From Chloroflexota bacterium (GTDB lineage Bacteria; Chloroflexota; Chloroflexia; Chloroflexales; Herpetosiphonaceae): 64,000 bases of DNA. A program made the position numbers and the translations under genes. The notes under the pieces were generated by a model. The model was not told the origin of the DNA. It saw only the letters and a program-made list of their open reading frames with translations, and did no database searches. Of the stretch, positions 55,501 to 62,936 are shown in pieces (position 1 is the stretch's first letter; every line of letters begins with the position of its first letter). The stretch covers positions 930,001-994,000 of the forward strand of contig JAIUOC010000001.1 in NCBI GenBank assembly GCA_020161265.1, read 5' to 3'.

Positions 55501-55529
55501 ACTATACAAAACCTCAGCGCGATTGTCAA
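55501..55529 (-). promoter_or_regulatory. LacI gene promoter
   Basis: On the minus strand TTGACA (55524-55529) and TATAGT (55501-55506) are 17 bases apart, a near-consensus sigma-70 promoter directed at the LacI gene. The operators start 6 bases downstream. Confidence 0.85.
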
Positions 55530-55535
55530 GCAGAA

Positions 55536-55725
55536 GTAGGGGTCAGGTTTCAGGGGCTAGGGGCTAGGGGTTGGGGATCTGATTTAACACAGAGGCGCAG
55601 AGCGAAGTAGGGCTAAAGGCTATTGTTTTGGATCATTTGAAATCCAAGAAAATGTTCTGCTAGCCCATAGCCTCATAGCCTATAGCCACTTCTCCTTCGT
55701 GCACTTCGTGTCCTTCGTGGATCAT
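55536..55725 (+). repeat. Composite intergenic element 7
   Basis: Words in order: AGGGGTCAGG and GGGGCTAGGGGCTAGGGGTT (55538-55572), CACAGAGGCGCAGAG (55588-55602), GGGCTAAAGGCTATTG, inverted TAGCCTCATAGCCTATAGCC (55667-55687), and CTTCGTGTCCTTCGTGGATC (55705-55724). This divergent gap (55416-55818) holds no gene. Confidence 0.83.
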
Positions 55726-55818
55726 AATTGGTCGGCTTAAATGCTCTAAAGTGGTGCTTAACCAAGCCACTTGCATTTGCTATGCTCAAGCTAGTTCTGA
55801 ATTAATTGAGGTAGCCCA

Positions 55819-57219
55819 ATGCATCCAGTTTTAGCTCACGATGCTGCTCAAATCGACCAAATTTTAGCCCAGACCCTTGCCACTGCCAAACAATTTCTCC
55901 ACGATTTACCACAGCGTCCGGTTGGAGTTGCGCCGCAAAGCCACCAACCAAGCCAATTGCCAAGCGCTGGATTAGGAGCCGAACAAACGCTTGAGCATTT
56001 TTTGGCACGCTACAGCGATACATTAACTGGTAGCACTGGCCCACGTTACTGGGGCTTCGTCACTGGCGGCGCAACTCCGGCAGCACTGGCAGGCGATTGG
56101 CTGGTCAGCACCTTCGATCAGAATCCAAGTGGCACAACCGAAACTGCCGCAATTCGCGTTGAAAACGAAGCCATCAGCATGTTGCACGAACTCTTTGGCT
56201 TGCCCACGAGCTTTAGTGGCGCATTCGTTTCTGGGGCAACCATGGCCAATTTTGTCGGCTTGGCAATTGGGCGGCAATGGGCGGCCCAACAACTCAACCA
56301 CGATGTTGCCCGTATGGGTTTGTATGGGCTTGCGCCAATTCCAGTTTTGAGCGGCGCACCGCACTCAAGCATTTACAAGGCTATGTCGATGTTGGGCATG
56401 GGTCGCCAACAGCTACAAACAATCGCCTTGCAGCCCGAACGCGAGGCGGTTGATATCGCAGCATTACGTCAAGCACTTCAAGCCTTGCCAGCGAACCAAC
56501 CTGCGATCGTTGTTGCCAATGCAGGCACGGTCAATAGTGTCGATTTTGACGATCTTATGGCAATCGCGGAACTCAAGCAGGAATTCAATTTCTGGTTGCA
56601 TGTTGATGCGGCTTTTGGTGGTTTTGCCGCCTGTTCGCCGCGCTTTGCCCATTTAGTGCGTGGGCTTGAGCAGGCCGATTCACTGACGATTGATGCCCAC
56701 AAATGGCTCAACGTGCCGTATGATTCAGCCATGCAATTCACCCGCCATCGTGCCTTGCAAGTTGAGGTGTTTCATAATAGCGCCGCTTATCTTAGCCCAA
56801 TTGGTGAAAATCCAGGCTTTTTTCATCGCACGCCCGAAAATTCACGCCGTTGGCGAGCGCTGCCAGCATGGTTCACGCTGATGGCCTATGGCTCGGCTGG
56901 CTATCAAGAAATGGTTGAGCGCGATTGCGATTTAGCCCAATTGCTGGCTAGCCATATCAGCGATTCACCGTTGTTTCGCTTGGTCGCGCCTGTGCGCATG
57001 AACGTCGTTTGTTTCAGTTTGGCGTGCAATCCTGATAGCGCTACAATTCAGGCTTATCTTGATGCAGTACGGGCTAGCGGAGCAGTTTTTATGACCGCAA
57101 CCGTCTATGCTGGACAACCAGCGATTCGCGCAGCCTTCTCAAATTGGCGCACTACCACCGCCGATGTTGAGCTGGCTTGGCAGGCAATGGAACGGGTAGC
57201 AAGAGAACATAGAGCATAG
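55819..57219 (+). CDS. PLP-dependent group II decarboxylase
   Basis: This 466-residue enzyme belongs to the glutamate/aromatic amino acid decarboxylase family. The PLP lysine lies in TIDAHKWLNVPYD, with HVDAAFGGF (PLP-ring Asp) before it and ATTTETAAIRVENE-like TTETAAIRVE in the N-terminal half. The substrate is not clear. GAGG lies 8 bases before ATG. The last codons (VAREHRA and the TAG stop) lie inside the word AGAGAACATAGAGCATAG of a composite repeat, so the C-terminus may have been changed by it. Confidence 0.92.
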   Translation: MHPVLAHDAAQIDQILAQTLATAKQFLHDLPQRPVGVAPQSHQPSQLPSAGLGAEQTLEHFLARYSDTLTGSTGPRYWGFVTGGATPAALAGDWLVSTFDQNPSGTTETAAIRVENEAISMLHELFGLPTSFSGAFVSGATMANFVGLAIGRQWAAQQLNHDVARMGLYGLAPIPVLSGAPHSSIYKAMSMLGMGRQQLQTIALQPEREAVDIAALRQALQALPANQPAIVVANAGTVNSVDFDDLMAIAELKQEFNFWLHVDAAFGGFAACSPRFAHLVRGLEQADSLTIDAHKWLNVPYDSAMQFTRHRALQVEVFHNSAAYLSPIGENPGFFHRTPENSRRWRALPAWFTLMAYGSAGYQEMVERDCDLAQLLASHISDSPLFRLVAPVRMNVVCFSLACNPDSATIQAYLDAVRASGAVFMTATVYAGQPAIRAAFSNWRTTTADVELAWQAMERVAREHRA

Positions 57220-57435
57220 AACATAGAACATAGGAGTTGGGGACTGGGGATCAGATTTTGACACAGAGGCGCAGAGCAATAAGGGCTATCGGCTATGGGC
57301 TATCGGAGAATCTATCGGTATTAATAGACAGCGCCAGAAAAAGATACAGTCCAATAGCCAATAGCCAATAGTCGATAGCCGCGACTTCTTCGTGGTTCCT
57401 TCCTTCGTGAACTTCGTTTCCTTCGTGGATCAAAA
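57202..57435 (+). repeat. Composite intergenic element 8
   Basis: Words in order: AGAGAACATAGAGCATAGAA (57202-57221), GTTGGGGACTGGGGATCAG (57235-57253), CACAGAGGCGCAGAG (57262-57276), GGCTATCGGCTATGGGCTAT, then inverted CCAATAGCCAATAGCCAATA (57351-57370), and TTCGTTTCCTTCGTGGATCA (57413-57432). The first word supplies the upstream stop codon; the last abuts the next ribosome binding site. Confidence 0.88.
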
Positions 57436-57446
57436 AGGAATATTCC

Positions 57447-58886
57447 ATGCTGGCAATTCCGCTCAACCCCAACTTAACCCGCCCGTTGTATTTGCAAATT
57501 GCCGACCATATTACGGCATTGGCGCGGGCTGGTCAGTTGCAAGCTGAGCAACGCCTACCATCATCGCGCCAATTGGCCGAGCAACTAAATCTGCATCGCT
57601 CAACGGTGGTGACTGCATTCGATGAACTCCGAGCACGCGGCATTATTCAAACGCTGCACGGTAGCGGCAGTTATATTTGCTCAGGCCTGTTTGATCAAGC
57701 ATTACAAGCACCCCAACCACAAGCATTAACCACGCCTGTGCTGGCCAACGATCAGCTGATTGCTGAGTTGTGGCGTTTAAATCACGCCGAAGGGATGATT
57801 TCGCTGGCCTTGGGTGTGCCCGCTCCAGATATGTTTCCAAGCCAACGCTTTGGTCAATTACAACAACGCATCGCCCGCCGCAACCCGCAAACTGCTTGGA
57901 ATTATACCCATCCCCAAGGCTTTTACCCATTACGTCAAGCGATTGCCAATGATCTCGCCCGCCATGGCATTCAAACCAGTGCTGAACAATTAATTATTAC
58001 CAACGGCGCAAATGAAGCGATTAATTTGGTAACGCAAGCGCTGGCAGTGGCAGGCGATAACGGCTTGATCGAAGAACCATCGTTTCATACAACATTGCTT
58101 AATTTGCAACAAGCGGGTATTCGGCTCAATGGCTTTGCAGTTACCCATAATGGGCCAGATTGGGCAAGTTTAAACGCAGCTTTGCGAACAGGCTCAAGCC
58201 ATCCACGCTTCATTTTAGTTGTGCCCGATTACCATAATCCAACTGGGATGCGTTGGGCGAGCGACCAACGCTATCAATTGTTAAATTGGGCCAATCAGCA
58301 AGCCATCCCAATTATCGAAGATGCTACCTATAGCGATTTAGGCTTAACTGGCCCAAATCAGCCAGCTTTACGGGCCTTTGATCCGAATGTGATTTACATT
58401 GGCTCATATTCCAAATCGTTGATGCCTGGCCTACGAATTGGTTTTATCGTCGCCAATGGTCTGCTTCAGCAGCAACTTGTCAGCTTGAAAACCATTACCA
58501 GCGGCAGCAACGAATCGTTTAGCCAACAAATTCTGGCCGAATATCTGCATGCTGGCGAATATCACGAACAATTGGCATGGGTTACGGGCATCTACCAACA
58601 ACGCCGCGATGCCCTGCTTGAGGCAATTCAACGCTATTTACCAGCCGAAGTTCATGCGACAATCGCCGATGGTGGTTTTTATAGCTGGCTGCGTTTGCCA
58701 ACCGATCAGCCTGTTATGCGCTTGTTTCAACGCGCCTTGCAACGTGGCGTTGTAATGTTCCCTGGCCAAGCCTTTTATCTTAATCAGGCCAATCAAACGC
58801 ATAAGTATATTCGGCTGTGTTTTGCCCGCTACCCTGAGGACGTATTGACCCATGCCGTGCGTTTACTTGGCAGTTGCTTCGAGTAA
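57447..58886 (+). CDS. MocR/PdxR-family regulator (GntR HTH + aminotransferase-like domain)
   Basis: This 479-residue protein has an N-terminal winged helix-turn-helix (LPSSRQLAEQLNLHRSTVVTAF) and a PLP-fold class I aminotransferase-like domain. The PLP lysine is in IGSYSKSLMPGLRIGF, with YHNPTGM upstream. Relatives sense PLP or amino compounds and control nearby pathways. AAGGA, at the edge of composite element 8, lies 7 bases before ATG. The adjacent PLP decarboxylase is a plausible target. Confidence 0.93.
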   Translation: MLAIPLNPNLTRPLYLQIADHITALARAGQLQAEQRLPSSRQLAEQLNLHRSTVVTAFDELRARGIIQTLHGSGSYICSGLFDQALQAPQPQALTTPVLANDQLIAELWRLNHAEGMISLALGVPAPDMFPSQRFGQLQQRIARRNPQTAWNYTHPQGFYPLRQAIANDLARHGIQTSAEQLIITNGANEAINLVTQALAVAGDNGLIEEPSFHTTLLNLQQAGIRLNGFAVTHNGPDWASLNAALRTGSSHPRFILVVPDYHNPTGMRWASDQRYQLLNWANQQAIPIIEDATYSDLGLTGPNQPALRAFDPNVIYIGSYSKSLMPGLRIGFIVANGLLQQQLVSLKTITSGSNESFSQQILAEYLHAGEYHEQLAWVTGIYQQRRDALLEAIQRYLPAEVHATIADGGFYSWLRLPTDQPVMRLFQRALQRGVVMFPGQAFYLNQANQTHKYIRLCFARYPEDVLTHAVRLLGSCFE

Positions 58887-59103
58887 TCAAAACACTCCAG
58901 TTTGATCAGACCATAGACATCCTGATCCTCATTTAATATCCTAGCCTCGTAACACTTCATCATGCTAACCCCATGCTCAACGTCTTTAATATGAGATTGA
59001 AAGAATTGAACTGAATCAGCACCCTTGTTGAGAATCTTACAAAACTTAATATCTTGATACTATTTAATGGGATTGCATACTATATGGGTAGGTATTAAGC
59101 GCG
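58887..59103. other. Intergenic stretch without recognised features
   Basis: AT-rich sequence between the MocR gene and the promoter of the ParA cluster. No ORF with a ribosome binding site, RNA gene or repeat word was seen. A hairpin-like terminator was not found either. Confidence 0.6.
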
Positions 59104-59132
59104 TTGATTATTGGGCTATGATGCGCTATGAT
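59104..59132 (+). promoter_or_regulatory. Promoter of the ParA cluster
   Basis: TTGATT (59104-59109) and TATGAT (59127-59132) are 17 bases apart, 57 bases upstream of the first ParA-like start. It is the best sigma-70 match in the 302-base gap and probably drives the whole five-gene set. Confidence 0.6.
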
Positions 59133-59188
59133 GAACCACGTTACCCTCCGTGTACACCAGCACTTGCCATTTTTACAGGAGCACCTGC

Positions 59189-59941
59189 ATGTCGAAGATA
59201 ATTTCAATCCACTCATTTCGGGGTGGCACGGGTAAATCGAATACCACCGCTAACCTTGCCAGCTTAATCGCCGCAACTGGTCGCCGCGTTGGCGTAATTG
59301 ATACCGATATTATGTCGCCTGGTATTCACGTGCTGTTTGGCATGAATGAAGATGACATGAAATATTCGCTCAACGACTATCTGTGGGGCAAATGCGAAAT
59401 CAAGCAGGCGGCTTATGACGTAAGTTCAACCGTCAAAGGCTTGACCTCAGGTCGAATTTTCCTGATTCCTTCGAGCATCAAAGCTGGCGAAATTGCCCGC
59501 GTGCTACGTGAAGGCTACGATGTGGGCTTGCTGAATGATGGGTTTCATCGTTTGGTCGAAGAACTTAACCTTGATGTGTTGTTGATCGATACCCACCCTG
59601 GCTTGAATGAAGAAACCTTGCTCTCGATTGCGATCTCCGATTCGTTGATTATCATTTTGCGCCCCGATTCGCAAGATTACCAAGGAACTGGGGTCACGGT
59701 CGATGTTGCGCATAAGTTGGATGTGCCGCAGCTGTTTTTGTTGGTCAATAAAGTGCCAACCTCATTCAACTTTGCCGAAGTCAAGGCCCGCGTCGAAAAA
59801 ACCTACAATAGCGAAGTTGCGGCGGTTCTGCCTCATTCCGACGAGATGATGACGCTGGCCAGTGCTGGCATTTTCGTCTTGCAATATCCCGACCATCCAT
59901 TAAGCCAATCGCTGCGTGGAGTCGCCAATCGGTTAGTGTAA
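59189..59941 (+). CDS. MinD/ParA-like P-loop ATPase 1
   Basis: This 250-residue protein has a deviant Walker A loop FRGGTGKSNTTAN (Lys16) with Arg11 where ParA/MinD proteins usually have the signature Lys of KGG. Switch I is IDTDIMSPG, and Walker B is VLLIDTHPGL. ATG 59189 has AGGAG about 7 bases upstream. Such ATPases position protein complexes or signalling clusters on DNA or membrane. No ParB or MinE partner is nearby. It is followed 25 bases later by a related ATPase, sharing segments such as LNDYLWGKC. Confidence 0.92.
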   Translation: MSKIISIHSFRGGTGKSNTTANLASLIAATGRRVGVIDTDIMSPGIHVLFGMNEDDMKYSLNDYLWGKCEIKQAAYDVSSTVKGLTSGRIFLIPSSIKAGEIARVLREGYDVGLLNDGFHRLVEELNLDVLLIDTHPGLNEETLLSIAISDSLIIILRPDSQDYQGTGVTVDVAHKLDVPQLFLLVNKVPTSFNFAEVKARVEKTYNSEVAAVLPHSDEMMTLASAGIFVLQYPDHPLSQSLRGVANRLV

Positions 59942-59966
59942 TTTGTGGAATGAGGGCGAGGCAACT

Positions 59967-60731
59967 ATGCCGAAGATTGTTTCCATCCATTCGTTTCGCC
60001 CAGGTACCGGTAAATCGCAATTAACTGCCAATATTGCGACAATTTTGGCAGCCGCCGGCCAACGGGTGGCAATTATTGATAGCGATGTCCACTCGCCCTC
60101 AATCCAGTGGCTGTTTGGTTTGCCTGAGGGCGCAATTACCCATAGTTTGAATGATTTTCTGTGGGGCAAATGTGGCATCGAATCGACCGCCGTTAATCTC
60201 AATCCCACGGTTCGCCATCCACTCAAGGGCCAAGTCTATTTAGTGCCATTTGCTACCCGCAACAGCACAATTGATTATGATATTAGCTTGCTCAGCGATA
60301 GTTTTGAGTTGTTGATCAATACCTTGCGGCTTGATGTGTTGCTGATCGACACGCAGCCTGGAGTGCAATTCGCGGCGCTACCATCAATCGCCTTCTCGGA
60401 TATTCAGGTGTTGGTGTTGCAGCTGCGCGAACAAGATCTGCAAGGTACAGGCGTGGTGATCGATATTTCCGAACAACTTGGCATCAACGAAATGGTGCTG
60501 ATTGTCAATCAAATTCCTGAGCATTATAATTTGCGCGAAGTCCAGCAAAAAATCGAGCAAATTTATCAACGCCCAGTGTTGGCGGCCTTGCCCTACGATG
60601 AATTGCTCGCCGATTACAATCAAGCAAGCTTGTTGCTTGAACGAACTTCATCGAATATTTTTGTGGTAGAACATCCCGACCATCCAATCTCCCTACTTTT
60701 GACCAATGTGGCTGCAACCTTGACCGCTTAA
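59967..60731 (+). CDS. MinD/ParA-like P-loop ATPase 2
   Basis: This 254-residue paralog has FRPGTGKSQLTAN, where the GG of the loop has become PG and the signature Lys is Arg11. It has IDSDVHSPS, LNDFLWGKCGIE and VLLIDTQPGV. ATG 59967 has GAGG 5 bases upstream. The two ATPases likely act as a pair, perhaps as a heterodimer. The altered loop may change ATPase or dimer control. The next gene, a carrier, follows after 44 bases. Confidence 0.92.
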   Translation: MPKIVSIHSFRPGTGKSQLTANIATILAAAGQRVAIIDSDVHSPSIQWLFGLPEGAITHSLNDFLWGKCGIESTAVNLNPTVRHPLKGQVYLVPFATRNSTIDYDISLLSDSFELLINTLRLDVLLIDTQPGVQFAALPSIAFSDIQVLVLQLREQDLQGTGVVIDISEQLGINEMVLIVNQIPEHYNLREVQQKIEQIYQRPVLAALPYDELLADYNQASLLLERTSSNIFVVEHPDHPISLLLTNVAATLTA

Positions 60732-60775
60732 TCGAACTCGGACATTGTTGTATTTGCGTAAAGGATGCTGGCTGC

Positions 60776-62128
60776 ATGTTGAAACGGCTGGAACAAGGTT
60801 TAAAGTTACGTCCAAATGAATGGCGTTTGGTGCTCACACTCATGGGCTTATTGGCGCTCAATACTTTGGTGCTTGAGCTTGCCGATGTAGTAGCCATGGC
60901 GGGCTTTATTAGCAGCCTTGGCACCGAACAATTGCTGTGGCTCTGGCCAGTTGGTATGCTGCTAACCATTGTTGCTGCTGGGAGCTATGCCTTAATTGTC
61001 GATCGCACCGAGCGGGTCAAATTAATTCAACGGCTGTTGGCTGGCTTTGGGGCATGTTATCTGGCAATTTTAGGCTTATTTTGGTTCAAAGCACCCGCGT
61101 GGCTGATCTACCCAGCCTTGTCGATTTTGAACGAACAGCAATATGCAATTTTCCCTTTGGCGTTTTGGGCCTTAGCTAATGATATTTATGCTACTTCCGA
61201 AGCTAAGCGTTTGTTTCCCTTGCTGGGAGCTGGCGCAACCATCGGCAGCTTGCTCGGCAATGGATTGGCAGCGCTGATCGCAACCTGGCTGGTTGGCAAC
61301 GATCAACACAATACTAGTTTGGTGCTGGGTTTGTGTGCGGTTTTATGCTTTTTAGGCATTGGCCAAGTTTGGTTGATGTTTCATAAACACCCAGTTCGTG
61401 CCCGTCAAAGCAAAACTGAACGGGAATCAATCCGCGAGACCTTTAAAGTGGGAGCCGATGTAATTCGCCATGTGCCGCTATTTAGTTTGTTGGCGCTGGT
61501 GTTGTTTACCACCGGCTTGGCTTTGACGGTGGTCGAATTTCACTTTTTGCGCAGCATTGATCAAATTGCGGCAGCCGATCCGTTGCGCTTTCAACAAGTC
61601 TATGGTTCGTATAAGTTAGCCTTTGTAGTGATGCTTTTGGCATTTCAATGGCTGTTAGCTGGGCGCTTGCTCAGCAAAACCAGCCCCAAGCAAGGTTTTA
61701 TCGCCCTACCTATCGTCTTACTACTTTGTATTCTGGGGGCACTGGTTCAGCCACTGATCGGCGGGTTAATTGGTCGATTTGGGGCGCGTTTAGCCCAAAG
61801 CGGCTGGGATGAACCATTACGCAAATCAGTTCAGAGTATTATTCCCGACGAGCGGCGCGGGCGCGTAAGCGTTTTTCTTGATAGCTATTGTTATTCATTC
61901 GCGACAATCGTTGGGTGTGGGGTGATTAGTGTGCTATTGTTGCCAAGCTGGCTGGGAGAGCTAGCGGCTTCAGTTAGTACGCTGATTTATCTTGGCTTTG
62001 CAGCGGTGGCAACTGCTGTCGGCCTTTGGGCCGCTTGGCGTATCCGCCATGTTTACGATAAAAGTCTGCTGAACTGGCGACTGTCGCGCTCTCGACGAAG
62101 GAGCGTTCTCGATGGCATCGAGTTCTGA
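60776..62128 (+). CDS. Npt1/Npt2-like (MFS-fold) membrane carrier
   Basis: This 450-residue protein has about 12 predicted membrane helices. The pattern ALANDIYATSEAKRLFPLLG and GAGATIGSLLGN resembles Npt1/Npt2-family nucleotide carriers and related MFS-fold proteins of Chloroflexota and cyanobacteria. AAAGGA lies 10 bases before ATG. It sits between ParA-like ATPases and a GNAT with a 17-base overlap to the latter, so it belongs to one operon. Whether it moves nucleotides or acts as a sensor is open. Confidence 0.83.
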   Translation: MLKRLEQGLKLRPNEWRLVLTLMGLLALNTLVLELADVVAMAGFISSLGTEQLLWLWPVGMLLTIVAAGSYALIVDRTERVKLIQRLLAGFGACYLAILGLFWFKAPAWLIYPALSILNEQQYAIFPLAFWALANDIYATSEAKRLFPLLGAGATIGSLLGNGLAALIATWLVGNDQHNTSLVLGLCAVLCFLGIGQVWLMFHKHPVRARQSKTERESIRETFKVGADVIRHVPLFSLLALVLFTTGLALTVVEFHFLRSIDQIAAADPLRFQQVYGSYKLAFVVMLLAFQWLLAGRLLSKTSPKQGFIALPIVLLLCILGALVQPLIGGLIGRFGARLAQSGWDEPLRKSVQSIIPDERRGRVSVFLDSYCYSFATIVGCGVISVLLLPSWLGELAASVSTLIYLGFAAVATAVGLWAAWRIRHVYDKSLLNWRLSRSRRRSVLDGIEF

Positions 62129-62924
62129 GGCGCGATTAGCTCAGTTTGGTGAATTAGAACCGTTGTGGAATAAGTTGCAAGATAGTGTGCGTTGGCCGAT
62201 GATTCCGCCTCTTGCCAATCGCGATGCTCCCAAGGGCATGCAATTGCGGGCAATTTTGGGAGCCGAAGCTAGCGAAATTGGGCTGGTGCAAGAGCTATTT
62301 GCCACAATTTTTCCACATTTGGCCCATTATGAGCCATTTTTAGCGATGTATGCTGAGCCATTTTCGCGCAGCCACCCTGCCACTCTCGACCATTTGTGGT
62401 TGATCGAGCAGCACGGTAAGCCAATTGGGGTGCGCATGTTCAGCTATCTGTATCGGCGTAATTTTGGCCATGGTGCATTTATTGGCATCGATCAACGGGC
62501 ACGCGGCACGGGCATTGGGCGTTGGCTAGTGCAGGCCACCCATCAACAATTGGCGCTTGATGCCTTGTATAGTGGCAATGAGGCAGTTTTGGGCTATAGC
62601 GCCGAAGTGACACGGGTTGAGGATGCTCAGCATGAACTTGAACGCCAAGAACGTGAGGCTCGTCTGCGCTTTCATCTGAATAATGGAGCAGTGCTGCTAC
62701 CAGTTGAGTATATTGAACCGCCAGTGATCAAAAATAGCGATGATCAGGCGGCGCGGCAACTAACGATTGCGCCGCAACCAATGCATTTGGTGTTTTATCC
62801 AAGCCAGCCTAGCGCGTTAAATCTGGCGACCATTCAAACCATTGTTGAAGCGATTTACCATGATGTCTACTATTTGGAATCCGACAATCCTTTTGTGCAG
62901 CACGCCCTCGCGTCGTTGCGGTAA
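62112..62924 (+). CDS. GNAT-like acetyltransferase in the ParA cluster
   Basis: This 270-residue protein has a GNAT fold with VRMFSYLYRRNFGHGAFIGI and the acetyl-CoA loop RARGTGIGRWLVQ. The C-terminal 90 residues are extra to the usual domain. ATG 62112 overlaps the carrier gene by 17 bases and has AAGGAG 8 bases upstream. The substrate is unknown; it may modify a protein or small molecule of this membrane system. Confidence 0.85.
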   Translation: MASSSEARLAQFGELEPLWNKLQDSVRWPMIPPLANRDAPKGMQLRAILGAEASEIGLVQELFATIFPHLAHYEPFLAMYAEPFSRSHPATLDHLWLIEQHGKPIGVRMFSYLYRRNFGHGAFIGIDQRARGTGIGRWLVQATHQQLALDALYSGNEAVLGYSAEVTRVEDAQHELERQEREARLRFHLNNGAVLLPVEYIEPPVIKNSDDQAARQLTIAPQPMHLVFYPSQPSALNLATIQTIVEAIYHDVYYLESDNPFVQHALASLR

Positions 62925-62936
62925 GGAACAGCACCT

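Noticed and set aside
57202-57435. CRISPR-like array in the word-rich gap
   Set aside because: The repeated words are short, of different kinds and not separated by equal-length unique spacers; no cas genes are near.
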